Shown here one piece after another: positions 19,017-27,386 of a stretch of 64,000 bases of DNA (its first letter is position 1; every line of letters begins with the position of its first letter). Below the pieces are notes generated by a model. The model saw only the letters and a program-made list of their open reading frames with translations, had not been told where the DNA came from and searched no databases. A program made the translations under genes and the position numbers. Origin of the DNA: Bacteroides sp. AN502(2024) (GTDB lineage Bacteria; Bacteroidota; Bacteroidia; Bacteroidales; Bacteroidaceae); assembly GCF_041227145.1 (NCBI RefSeq), contig NZ_JBGFSP010000004.1, positions 186,001 through 250,000 on the forward strand, in the 5' to 3' direction.

Positions 19017-20435
19017 GTGGCAAGAAAGAAAAAAGAGCTTCCCTTATTGGAGAAGGTAACAATCATGGATGTGGCTGCCGAAGGAAAAGCCATCGCAAAA
19101 GTAAACGACCTGGTGATTTTTGTTCCCTATGTAGTGCCGGGTGATGTGGTAGACCTCCAAATCAAGCGTAAAAAAAATAAATATGCCGAAGCCGAAGCGG
19201 TGAAATTTCACGAGCTGTCGCCTCATCGCGCTGTTCCTTTTTGCCAACACTATGGCGTATGCGGTGGCTGCAAGTGGCAGGTGCTCCCCTATTCGGAACA
19301 GATCAGATACAAGCAAAAGCAAGTGGAAGATAATTTGAGACGCATCGGCAAAATCGAACTTCCCGAAATTTCCCCGATTCTCGGTTCCGCTAAAACAGAA
19401 TTCTACAGAAACAAGCTGGAGTTCACCTTTTCAAATAAGCGCTGGCTGACAAACGAGGAAGTCCGTCAGGATATAAAATACGACCAGATGAATGCCGTGG
19501 GGTTCCACATTCCGGGAGCCTTCGACAAAGTGCTGGCCATTGAGAAATGCTGGTTGCAAGATGATATTTCCAACCGCATCCGGAATGCAATACGCGACTA
19601 CGCTTACGAGCACGATTACTCTTTCATCAATCTGCGCACGCAGGAAGGTATGCTGCGGAATATGATCGTACGCACCTCCTCAACCGGGGAACTGATGGTG
19701 ATCGTTATCTGCAAGATTACGGACAATCACGAAATGGAACTGTTCAAGCAGTTGCTCCAATTCGTAGCGGACTCTTTCCCCGAAATCACATCCCTGCTGT
19801 ACATTATTAATAATAAGTGCAACGATACCATCAACGATTTGGATGTACACGTATTTAAAGGGAAAGATCATATCTTTGAAGAGATGGAGGGGCTACGGTT
19901 CAAAGTCGGTCCGAAATCATTCTACCAGACCAATTCGGAACAGGCTTATAACTTGTATAAAGTGGCCCGTGACTTTGCCGGATTGACGGGCAACGAACTG
20001 GTATATGACCTCTATACCGGAACAGGAACGATTGCCAATTTCGTTTCACGACAGGCCCGCCAGGTGATCGGTATCGAATACGTACCGGAAGCCATCGAAG
20101 ACGCAAAGGTGAATGCGGAAATCAATCATATCCGGAATGCCTTGTTTTATGCCGGTGACATGAAAGACATGCTGACGCAGGATTTCATCCATCAGCATGG
20201 ACGTCCGGATGTGATTATCACAGACCCTCCTCGTGCCGGCATGCATCAGGATGTGATTGATGTCATCTTGTTTGCCGAGCCGAAGCGGATTGTTTATGTG
20301 AGCTGTAATCCTGCTACCCAAGCGCGTGATCTGCAGTTGTTGGATGAGAAGTATAAAGTGAAAGCCGTTCAACCGGTAGATATGTTCCCTCACACTCATC
20401 ACGTAGAAAATGTTGTGTTGCTGGAACTTCGATAA
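19017..20435 (+). CDS. rlmD: 23S rRNA (uracil-5-)-methyltransferase, RumA/RlmD family
   Basis: SAM-dependent methyltransferase forming m5U in 23S rRNA. 472 residues from a GTG start (MARKKKELPLLEKV). An N-terminal TRAM domain (about 10-70) is followed by the Fe-S cluster motif CQHYGVCGGCKW. The SAM-binding VYDLYTGTGTIANF, the PPRAGMHQDVID loop and the catalytic VYVSCNPATQARDL (nucleophilic Cys) lie in the C-terminal half. Which uracil is methylated cannot be told from the sequence. 34 bases before the RluA-family gene and likely co-transcribed. Confidence 0.92.
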   Translation: MARKKKELPLLEKVTIMDVAAEGKAIAKVNDLVIFVPYVVPGDVVDLQIKRKKNKYAEAEAVKFHELSPHRAVPFCQHYGVCGGCKWQVLPYSEQIRYKQKQVEDNLRRIGKIELPEISPILGSAKTEFYRNKLEFTFSNKRWLTNEEVRQDIKYDQMNAVGFHIPGAFDKVLAIEKCWLQDDISNRIRNAIRDYAYEHDYSFINLRTQEGMLRNMIVRTSSTGELMVIVICKITDNHEMELFKQLLQFVADSFPEITSLLYIINNKCNDTINDLDVHVFKGKDHIFEEMEGLRFKVGPKSFYQTNSEQAYNLYKVARDFAGLTGNELVYDLYTGTGTIANFVSRQARQVIGIEYVPEAIEDAKVNAEINHIRNALFYAGDMKDMLTQDFIHQHGRPDVIITDPPRAGMHQDVIDVILFAEPKRIVYVSCNPATQARDLQLLDEKYKVKAVQPVDMFPHTHHVENVVLLELR

Positions 20436-20469
20436 CCTGTGGTGATATCTATTTCAAAAGAAAAAAGAA

Positions 20470-21390
20470 ATGAAAAAAAGACCAAGAAGAACTCCTGCTG
20501 AAAGAGTACATGCTCAATATACAAATTATGCAGTGAAAGAACCCATGGAATTAATGGAGTTCCTCGCTGCCAGGATGCCGGATGCAAGTCGCACGAAATT
20601 AAAATCGTTGCTAAGCAAGCGGGTGGTGTTTGTTGACAATGTGATAACTACACAATTCAACTTCCCGTTGGAACCGGGCATGAAGGTACAGATCAGCAAA
20701 GAGAAAGGAAAGAAGGAATTTAATAACAGACTGCTGAAAATCGTGTATGAAGACGCATATATCATTGTTGTCGAAAAGATGCAGGGACTTTTATCCGTCA
20801 ATACGGAACGCCAGAAAGAGCGAACGGCCTACACGATACTCAATGAATATGTGCAACGCTCCGGACGTCAGTTCCGTGTGTATATCGTTCATCGCCTGGA
20901 CAGGGACACCTCCGGTCTGATGATGTTTGCCAAAGACAAAAAAACACAGCACACCCTACGCGACAACTGGCACGATATAGTGACCGACCGCCGATATGTA
21001 GCTGTAGTGGAAGGAACTATGGAGAAAGATTATGATACGGTGGTATCCTGGCTGACTGATAAAACGCTTTATGTCAGTTCCAGCGAATATGATGACGGCG
21101 GTTCGAAATCAATCACACATTATAGGACCATCAAACGTGCCAATGGATATTCTCTGTTGGAGCTCGAGCTGGAAACCGGACGGAAGAATCAGATTCGGGT
21201 ACACATGCAGGACTTAGGTCATCCTATTATCGGCGACGGAAGATATGGAAGGGAAGATTCTCCTAATCCTATCGGACGCCTGGCACTCCATGCTTTCAAA
21301 CTTTGTTTCTATCATCCGGTAACTGGAGATTTGATGGAGTTCGAGACACCTTATCCGGGAGAGTTCAAGAAGTTGTTTCTGAAAAAATAA
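20470..21390 (+). CDS. RluA-family RNA pseudouridine synthase
   Basis: 306 residues. An N-terminal S4 RNA-binding domain (about 35-90: MPDASRTKLKSLLSKRVVFVDN) precedes the pseudouridine synthase core. The catalytic Asp lies in VHRLDRDTSGLMMFAKD, and the later motifs GRKNQIRVHMQDLGHPIIGDGRYG and RLALHAFKL are intact. The target RNA is not predictable. Downstream of rlmD, so the two RNA-modifying enzymes probably form one unit, ended by the hairpin at 21441-21483. Confidence 0.9.
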   Translation: MKKRPRRTPAERVHAQYTNYAVKEPMELMEFLAARMPDASRTKLKSLLSKRVVFVDNVITTQFNFPLEPGMKVQISKEKGKKEFNNRLLKIVYEDAYIIVVEKMQGLLSVNTERQKERTAYTILNEYVQRSGRQFRVYIVHRLDRDTSGLMMFAKDKKTQHTLRDNWHDIVTDRRYVAVVEGTMEKDYDTVVSWLTDKTLYVSSSEYDDGGSKSITHYRTIKRANGYSLLELELETGRKNQIRVHMQDLGHPIIGDGRYGREDSPNPIGRLALHAFKLCFYHPVTGDLMEFETPYPGEFKKLFLKK

Positions 21391-21405
21391 AGCAACTATG
21401 CCACA

Positions 21406-21516
21406 CATAGAAAAGAGGTGCGTCAAAACTCCTCTTTATCAAAATCACCCTTGCTATAACTATCCGTAGCGAGGGTGATTTTTAGTTTACGGAAGTGATG
21501 ACATCCTCTTTCTATG
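21406..21516. mobile_element. MITE-like inverted-repeat element, second copy
   Basis: About 111 bp bounded by ACATAGAAAAGAGGTGCGTCA on the left (about 21405-21425) and an imperfect complement on the right (about 21498-21516). Read on the minus strand, its core (GGATAGTTATAGCAAGGGT) and flank (GTTTTGACGCACCTC) align with the element at 10255-10350. Its central stem also serves as a terminator between the converging RluA and lipoprotein genes. Confidence 0.55.
21441..21483. terminator. Bidirectional terminator between convergent genes
   Basis: Stem AAAATCACCCT-GCTA / TAGC-AGGGTGATTTTT with a 10-base loop and T or A runs on both sides, located between the converging RluA-family and lipoprotein genes. 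Confidence 0.7.
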
Positions 21517-21533
21517 TAAATGATAACCTTATT

Positions 21534-21932
21534 CTACTGCATTTGCAACTCAATATAAGCAATATATCTTCCATCAATATATAAATCGCCTTGCAAATAA
21601 CGTCCTCTGACACAAACACCTCTTATCTCGCGCAAAGCAAAATCACGACCATAATCCAGATACAATGTACCATACTCCACCCCCCATTGAAAAGGTAGCT
21701 CACCGGCAGGTTTCCCGTCATAGTCAAAAACCTGATAATCTATACCCAGCCCATTACCATCTAAACGAATACCGCTTTCTATTGGATCATCATCATAACC
21801 AAATCCCAGATCACCCACCCAGGTACGTCCCATCAGATCATCATAAATATCCTCATCGTCCTCACACGAAGTAAAGCCAACCAATAAAGTCAGCATCATT
21901 AAGATACCTGCATATCTCTTAATCATTTTCAT
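21534..21932 (-). CDS. Small acidic lipoprotein, function unknown
   Basis: 132 residues. A signal peptide (about 1-23, AGILMMLTLLVGFTSC) ends at a lipobox Cys followed by Glu-Asp-Asp-Glu. The mature part is acidic and rich in Gly and Tyr (TWVGDLGFGYDDD, GTLYLDYGRDFALREIRGVCVRGRYLQGDLYIDG), suggesting a small beta-rich domain like those of lipocalin-like Bacteroides lipoproteins. No family is recognised with confidence. A single-gene unit; the -7 box lies at 21962-21969. Confidence 0.8.
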   Translation of the reverse strand: MKMIKRYAGILMMLTLLVGFTSCEDDEDIYDDLMGRTWVGDLGFGYDDDPIESGIRLDGNGLGIDYQVFDYDGKPAGELPFQWGVEYGTLYLDYGRDFALREIRGVCVRGRYLQGDLYIDGRYIAYIELQMQ

Positions 21933-21961
21933 AATTTTCCAGTTTATTGCGTTTATAAATA

Positions 21962-21969
21962 CAAAATTA
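21962..21969 (-). promoter_or_regulatory. -7 box of lipoprotein promoter
   Basis: Minus strand TAATTTTG, an exact TAnnTTTG match, 30 bases before the start codon. Confidence 0.5.
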
Positions 21970-22011
21970 GTGTTTTTATTTTACTGTACGCTCCAAGCCA
22001 TAAGTTTTTTG

Positions 22012-22019
22012 TACCTTTG
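22012..22019 (+). promoter_or_regulatory. -7 box of radical SAM gene
   Basis: TACCTTTG, an exact consensus match, 26 bases before the start codon at 22045. Confidence 0.6.
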
Positions 22020-22044
22020 TCCCCGATAATATAACAAATGCTAC

Positions 22045-23685
22045 ATGAAACTTCTTTGGCTTGATTTAAATAGTTCTTATGCCCACTCCTCATTGGCACT
22101 CCCTGCACTCCACGCTCAAATAGCAGACGATGCTACGATTGAATGGTGCGTAGTCTCTGCCACAATCAATGAAAATACCGGCAGCGTTGTCAATCAAGTC
22201 TATCGTCACCAGCCGGATATCCTTGCTGCTACCAACTGGCTATTTAATCACGAGCAACTATTACATATCGTTTCACGTGCAAAAGCATTATTGCCTCACT
22301 GTTGCATCATACTCGGCGGTCCCGAGTTTTTAGGAGACAACGAAGCTTTCTTATATAAGAACAAATATGTAAGCGGAGTGTTTCGCGGAGAAGGTGAAGA
22401 AGTATTCCCTTTATGGCTAAAAGTGTGGAATCACCCCAAAGCAGAATGGAAATCAATAAAAGGACTCTGTTATATCGATGAAGCCAATAAGTATCAGGAC
22501 AACGGCATTGCCCGTGTCATGAATTTCTCACAACTCATCTCCCCGGAAAAGAGCTGTTTCTTCAATTGGAGCAAGCCCTTTGTCCAACTTGAAACGACCC
22601 GGGGATGTTTCAACACATGTGCTTTTTGCGTCAGCGGCGGTGAAAAGCCTGTCCGCACCATTCCTTTGGAAGCTATCCATGAGCGCCTGAAGGTCATTCA
22701 CCAACATGGAATCAAGAACGTACGTGTCCTCGATCGTACCTTTAATTACAATCATAAGCGGGCGAAAGAATTACTCGGTTTATTCCGCAACTATCCGGAC
22801 ATCTGCTTTCATCTTGAGATTCACCCGGCTCTCCTTTCCGAAGAATTGAAGCGGGAATTATCTACCCTGCCGAAAGGGTTGTTACACCTGGAAGCCGGAA
22901 TCCAGAGTTTGAAAGAACCGGTTCTGCAACAAAGCCGGCGTATCGGAAAGCTATCCGATGCCCTCGAAGGATTAAAATATCTCTGCTCTCTTAAAAACAT
23001 GGAAACACACGCCGATTTGATAGCAGGGCTCCCACTTTATCACCTGTCAGAGATATTCGAAGATGTCCGCACGCTGGCGGAATATGGCGCAGGAGAAATC
23101 CAACTGGAATCCCTAAAACTACTTCCCGGCACGGAAATGCGAAGAAGAGCAGAAGAGTTAGGCATCCAATACTCACCGCTCCCACCGTATGAAGTATTAC
23201 AAACCCGCGAAATATCTGTAGACGAACTGCAGACAGCCCGTTACCTGTCCCGTATGTTAGACGGATTCTACAATACTTCTATCTGGCAGAAGATTACCCG
23301 GACACTCATCCTTGAAAATCCGCATTTCTTACATGAATTCCTTGACCATTTGGTTCAAACAGATGTCATCGACACTCCTCTTAGTTTGGAAAGAAGAGGT
23401 ATTATCCTATATGATTTCTGCAAAAATCACTATCCGGATTACTTGACGCAAGTCAGCATCGCATGGATAGAAGCAGGTATGTCGCTAAAGAAAGCTCCGG
23501 CAGAAAGAGTAAGGACCAAAAGACAAGTTCCCCCTGAAGATTGGGAAGTAGTCTATGGCTCGTATCGTGAGAACCTACGTTTATGCTTTCTTCCCGTTGA
23601 CGAAGAGGGACATGGATACTGGTTCGGCTTTGAATCGGAGATTCAGAAGATACAACCGGTTTTCAAAGCAACAAAACGATTATAA
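22045..23685 (+). CDS. B12-binding radical SAM protein (DUF4080), C-terminus probably frameshifted
   Basis: 546 residues as read. The N-terminal B12-binding-like domain (about 1-150) includes PDILAATNWLFNHEQ and CCIILGGPEFLGDN. The radical SAM cluster motif CFNTCAFC lies at about residue 190, followed by the barrel (IPLEAIHERLKVI, HLEAGIQSLKEPVL, HADLIAGLPL). A DUF4080 C-terminal domain completes it. The frame ends at 23685, but protein-like sequence continues one frame over to a stop at 23782 (YGGKWFRVTRTSGEIIHKDD, then PQWFFP). An indel in the A run at 23673-23676 would restore a tail of about 30 residues. The substrate is unknown. Confidence 0.85.
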   Translation: MKLLWLDLNSSYAHSSLALPALHAQIADDATIEWCVVSATINENTGSVVNQVYRHQPDILAATNWLFNHEQLLHIVSRAKALLPHCCIILGGPEFLGDNEAFLYKNKYVSGVFRGEGEEVFPLWLKVWNHPKAEWKSIKGLCYIDEANKYQDNGIARVMNFSQLISPEKSCFFNWSKPFVQLETTRGCFNTCAFCVSGGEKPVRTIPLEAIHERLKVIHQHGIKNVRVLDRTFNYNHKRAKELLGLFRNYPDICFHLEIHPALLSEELKRELSTLPKGLLHLEAGIQSLKEPVLQQSRRIGKLSDALEGLKYLCSLKNMETHADLIAGLPLYHLSEIFEDVRTLAEYGAGEIQLESLKLLPGTEMRRRAEELGIQYSPLPPYEVLQTREISVDELQTARYLSRMLDGFYNTSIWQKITRTLILENPHFLHEFLDHLVQTDVIDTPLSLERRGIILYDFCKNHYPDYLTQVSIAWIEAGMSLKKAPAERVRTKRQVPPEDWEVVYGSYRENLRLCFLPVDEEGHGYWFGFESEIQKIQPVFKATKRL

Positions 23686-23782
23686 ACATACATTATTATA
23701 CGGCGGCAAGTGGTTTCGGGTAACTCGGACGTCGGGTGAAATCATACATAAGGATGACTCTCCTCAATGGTTCTTCCCATAA
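23677..23782 (+). pseudogene. Out-of-frame C-terminal tail of the radical SAM gene
   Basis: This frame reads NDYKHTLLYGGKWFRVTRTS and continues to a stop at 23782. It has no start codon or promoter of its own and directly continues the upstream protein if one base is removed from the run of four A at 23673-23676. Best read as the displaced end of the radical SAM gene, by a real mutation or a sequencing error. Confidence 0.55.
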
Positions 23783-23831
23783 AAACAGCAAAGTTTTAGA
23801 AGCCAAACAAACTATCTTCCATTTTATTCTC

Positions 23832-23839
23832 TACCTTTG
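23832..23839 (+). promoter_or_regulatory. -7 box of map promoter
   Basis: TACCTTTG, an exact consensus match, 28 bases before the map start. Confidence 0.6.
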
Positions 23840-23866
23840 TAGAACGATAAAAAATACCCTATAATA

Positions 23867-24721
23867 ATGAAGAACTTTATCAAGGGATTCCGGTTTACCC
23901 CCTCTAATTATCCGGCAGCAGTAGAAGAGAAAATACAGAAATACAGAAAACAAGGGTACAAACTTCCACCGCGTAAGGTGCTCCGTACTCCCGAGCAACT
24001 GGAAGGTATTCGGGAAAGTGCCAAAATCAATACGACACTATTGGATTATATCTCGGAGAATATTCGGGAAGGAATGTCCACCGAAGAGATTGACGTGATG
24101 GTTTATGATTTTACGACCAGTCATGGTGCCATCCCTGCCCCGCTCAACTACGAAGGATTTCCCAAAAGTGTTTGTACGAGCATCAATGATGTGGTATGCC
24201 ATGGAATACCCAACAAAAATGAGATTTTGAAAAGCGGCGATATCATCAATGTGGACGTTTCTACCATTTACAAAGGATACTTCTCCGATGCATCCCGCAT
24301 GTTCATGATTGGCGATGTTAGCCCTGAAATGCAAAAGTTGGTTCAGGTAACGAAAGAATGTATGGAAATAGGCATTGCCGCCGCACAGCCGTGGAAACAA
24401 TTAGGCGATGTAGGCGCAGCCATCCAGGAACATGCCGAGAAGAACGGATTCAGTGTTGTCCGCGACCTTTGCGGGCATGGCGTGGGAATGAAATTCCATG
24501 AAGAACCGGATGTAGAACACTTCGGACGCCGCGGCACAGGCATGATGATTGTACCGGGCATGACCTTCACCATCGAACCGATGATTAATATGGGATCTTA
24601 CGAAGTATTCATCGACGAAGCTGACGGATGGACAGTCTGCACCGACGACGGGCTACCCTCAGCCCAATGGGAAAACATGATTCTGATTACTGAAACCGGA
24701 AACGAAATTCTGACATATTGA
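23867..24721 (+). CDS. map: Methionine aminopeptidase, type I
   Basis: Removes initiator methionine from nascent proteins. 284 residues, some 20-30 longer at the N-terminus than the E. coli enzyme (MKNFIKGFRFTPSNYPAAVE). The five metal ligands sit in INVDVSTIYKGYFSDASR (two Asp), LCGHGVGMKFHEEP (His), FTIEPMINMG (Glu) and SAQWENMILITETG (Glu). Its stop codon overlaps the rmuC start by one base (TGATG), which suggests translational coupling. Confidence 0.96.
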   Translation: MKNFIKGFRFTPSNYPAAVEEKIQKYRKQGYKLPPRKVLRTPEQLEGIRESAKINTTLLDYISENIREGMSTEEIDVMVYDFTTSHGAIPAPLNYEGFPKSVCTSINDVVCHGIPNKNEILKSGDIINVDVSTIYKGYFSDASRMFMIGDVSPEMQKLVQVTKECMEIGIAAAQPWKQLGDVGAAIQEHAEKNGFSVVRDLCGHGVGMKFHEEPDVEHFGRRGTGMMIVPGMTFTIEPMINMGSYEVFIDEADGWTVCTDDGLPSAQWENMILITETGNEILTY

Positions 24722-25959
24722 TGGAACTGATTCTACTTATTGTTATTGCCGTATTAGTGGTAGTCCTACTGGTATTATCACTGACAAAGGGCAATAACCA
24801 AACTCAAGCGGAACAATTGCAGATAGCTTTGCGCCAACAAATGCAAGAGAACCGGGAAGAGCTGAACCGCAGCATCCGGGAACTTCGCATGGAAATGACG
24901 CAAACGCTCAATCAGAATATGCAGCAACTGCAAGATGTCCTGCATAAGAACATGATGACCAGCGGAGAGTTGCAACGGCAGAAATTCGATTCGATGGCAC
25001 GTCAGCAGGACACTCTGATTAAATCAACCGAGAAACGTCTCGATGATATGCGCCTGATGGTAGAGGAAAAGTTGCAAAAGACACTCAACGAACGAATCGG
25101 ACAGTCATTCGAGATAGTCCGTTCGCAACTCGAAAATGTGCAAAAGGGACTGGGGGAAATGAAGTCTTTGGCACAGGATGTCGGCGGACTAAAAAAAGTG
25201 TTGAGTAACGTAAAAATGCGGGGAACATTCGGCGAAGTGCAACTCGGAGCATTATTAGAGCAAATGATGAGTCCCGAACAGTATGACGCTAACGTTAAAA
25301 CGAAAAAGAGCGGAACCGAATTCGTCGAATTTGCGATCAAACTTCCGGGCAAAGATGACGCAAACAGTACCGTTTATCTTCCGATTGACGCTAAATTCCC
25401 GAAAGACATATACGAGCAATATTACGATGCCTTCGAAGCAGGAGATGCCGCGTTGATGGAATCATCCGGCAAGCAGTTGGAGAGTACAATCAAAAAAATG
25501 GCTAAGGATATCCATGATAAATATGTGGATCCGCCTTTCACGACCGATTTCGCCATCATATTCTTGCCTTTTGAAAGCATTTATGCCGAAGTAATCCGGA
25601 GAACAAGTCTCGTAGAGACACTCCAGAAAGAATATAAAATCGTAGTGACGGGACCGACGACGTTAGGAGCCATCTTGAACAGCCTTCAGATGGGCTTCCG
25701 TACCCTCGCCATCCAAAAGCGTACCGGTGAAGTCTGGACGGTATTAGGAGCCGTCAAAACGGAATTCGGCAAGTTTGGCGGACTGCTTGAGAAGGTACAG
25801 AAGAACCTGCAAAGTGCCGGTGACCAATTGGAGGAGGTAATGGGAAAACGGACGCGCGCCATCGAACGGAAATTACGCCAAGTGGAACAGTTACCGCTTG
25901 AAGAAAGCAGGAAAATCCTGCCGATTGACGGTATAGACGATGAACTTACAGATGAGTAG
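24721..25959 (+). CDS. rmuC: DNA recombination protein RmuC
   Basis: 412 residues from the ATG at 24721. An N-terminal membrane anchor (LILLIVIAVLVVVLLVLSL) leads into a long coiled coil (about 25-140, rich in Gln, Glu and Arg). The RmuC nuclease-like core follows, with MRGTFGEVQLGALLEQMM, PIDAKFPKDIYEQYYDA, PPFTTDFAIIFLPFESIYAEV and VVTGPTTLGAILNSLQMGFRTL. E. coli RmuC limits inversions at short inverted repeats, of which this window has several. Coupled to map. Confidence 0.93.
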   Translation: MELILLIVIAVLVVVLLVLSLTKGNNQTQAEQLQIALRQQMQENREELNRSIRELRMEMTQTLNQNMQQLQDVLHKNMMTSGELQRQKFDSMARQQDTLIKSTEKRLDDMRLMVEEKLQKTLNERIGQSFEIVRSQLENVQKGLGEMKSLAQDVGGLKKVLSNVKMRGTFGEVQLGALLEQMMSPEQYDANVKTKKSGTEFVEFAIKLPGKDDANSTVYLPIDAKFPKDIYEQYYDAFEAGDAALMESSGKQLESTIKKMAKDIHDKYVDPPFTTDFAIIFLPFESIYAEVIRRTSLVETLQKEYKIVVTGPTTLGAILNSLQMGFRTLAIQKRTGEVWTVLGAVKTEFGKFGGLLEKVQKNLQSAGDQLEEVMGKRTRAIERKLRQVEQLPLEESRKILPIDGIDDELTDE

Positions 25960-25976
25960 TAACATTGCTACTTTTA

Positions 25977-27299
25977 TCAATGTCCCTGCCCCCTTGCAAG
26001 CACCACCCGAAGTACCATATACCCCAACACTCCGGAAAGTATGGAACCCGACAGCACACCAAACTTTGCCTGATTCAACAAGACCGGAGCATCGGCTCCG
26101 AAAGAGAGGTTGGCAATGAAAAGAGATACGGTAAAACCGATGCCGCCTAACAAAGCAATACCGACAAGATTCATCCAGTCCATTCCCAATGGTTTGGGAG
26201 TCAGTCTTATTCTGATAGCCAGCCAGGTAAACAAATAAATGCCAACAGATTTCCCCAGCAACAATCCGGCCGCTACCGCAATGCCCACATTACCGACCAA
26301 CTCACCACCACTTCCGCTAAACACAACACCCGCATTGACAAAAGCAAAAAGCGGAAGAATCAGGTAATTAACCACCCCGTGCAGATTATCCTCCAATGAC
26401 TGCAACGGGCTAATCACGCGGTCGGAAGCCGACTCCACCTCTTTCAGTTTGGCAATCTGCTCATTGGTCAACACAATACTCCCCGACTCCATGGTCGGAA
26501 AACCGGCTATCGTATGACGGATATGCTCAATATACTTTCCCACATCCAGACGAGGTTTCGCGGGAATAACAAAAGCCAGAATAACCCCTGAGATCGTACT
26601 ATGAATGCCCGATTGCAGAAATAAATACCAGATAACCACCCCAATCACCAAAAAGAATATCTTATTGGTTGCTCCCCGCTTACCTATAAAATAAAGTAAA
26701 ACATAAAGCAACACAGCCATTAGCAGATAGCCATAAGCAACATGCGAACTATAAAAAATGGCAATCACCAGGATACCACCAATATCATCGACTACCGCAA
26801 AAGCTGTCAGGAAGATTTTCAGACTTAACGGAACACGCTTCCCCAATAAACTCAGCACACCCAGTGAAAAAGCAATGTCCGTTGCCATCGGTATGGCAAG
26901 CCCTTGCCCACCGACACTGCCCGGTGGACAAATCAGCATATATATCATGACAGGAACCAGCATACCACCGCAAGCAGCAATAAAAGGCAATGCAGCCTTA
27001 CGGAAAGAAGAGAGTTCACCGACCAGCAATTCTCGCTTAATTTCCAATCCTACCAACAAAAAGAAAATCGTCATCAAGCCATCATTGATAAACTCGAGCA
27101 TTCGCAAATTTTCCCCGCCATGCGACAGTAAATTAAAGTTGCCAATTCGCAAATGAAGTTCATGCGACAAAAATTCCTGATACACCGGAGCCACTGAAGA
27201 GTTCGCAATGATGGCTGCCGAAATAGCAGCCAGAAACAATAGAATACTCGCCGTGATATTCATGGACGAGAAGTTCCGCATAGTCCGCAAAATAGTCAT
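25977..27299 (-). CDS. nhaA: Na+/H+ antiporter NhaA
   Basis: 440-residue inner-membrane antiporter with about 11-12 hydrophobic segments. Family motifs are visible: FFLLVGLEIKRELLVGEL, PMATDIAFSLGVLSLLG, FLTAFAVVDDIGGILVIA (the paired Asp of the ion site) and GGIGFTVSLFIANLSF. It maintains pH and sodium balance. It lies 87 bases downstream of lepA on the same strand and could share its transcript; no clear promoter was seen in the gap. Convergent with rmuC. Confidence 0.95.
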   Translation of the reverse strand: MTILRTMRNFSSMNITASILLFLAAISAAIIANSSVAPVYQEFLSHELHLRIGNFNLLSHGGENLRMLEFINDGLMTIFFLLVGLEIKRELLVGELSSFRKAALPFIAACGGMLVPVMIYMLICPPGSVGGQGLAIPMATDIAFSLGVLSLLGKRVPLSLKIFLTAFAVVDDIGGILVIAIFYSSHVAYGYLLMAVLLYVLLYFIGKRGATNKIFFLVIGVVIWYLFLQSGIHSTISGVILAFVIPAKPRLDVGKYIEHIRHTIAGFPTMESGSIVLTNEQIAKLKEVESASDRVISPLQSLEDNLHGVVNYLILPLFAFVNAGVVFSGSGGELVGNVGIAVAAGLLLGKSVGIYLFTWLAIRIRLTPKPLGMDWMNLVGIALLGGIGFTVSLFIANLSFGADAPVLLNQAKFGVLSGSILSGVLGYMVLRVVLARGQGH

Positions 27300-27386
27300 A
27301 ACGAAAAGTTTTTAGTTTTTTCACCCCAAGCACAAAAATTCCGGTCACGATAGAAGAACAGATCTCTGGAAAATTACTTGAGACAA

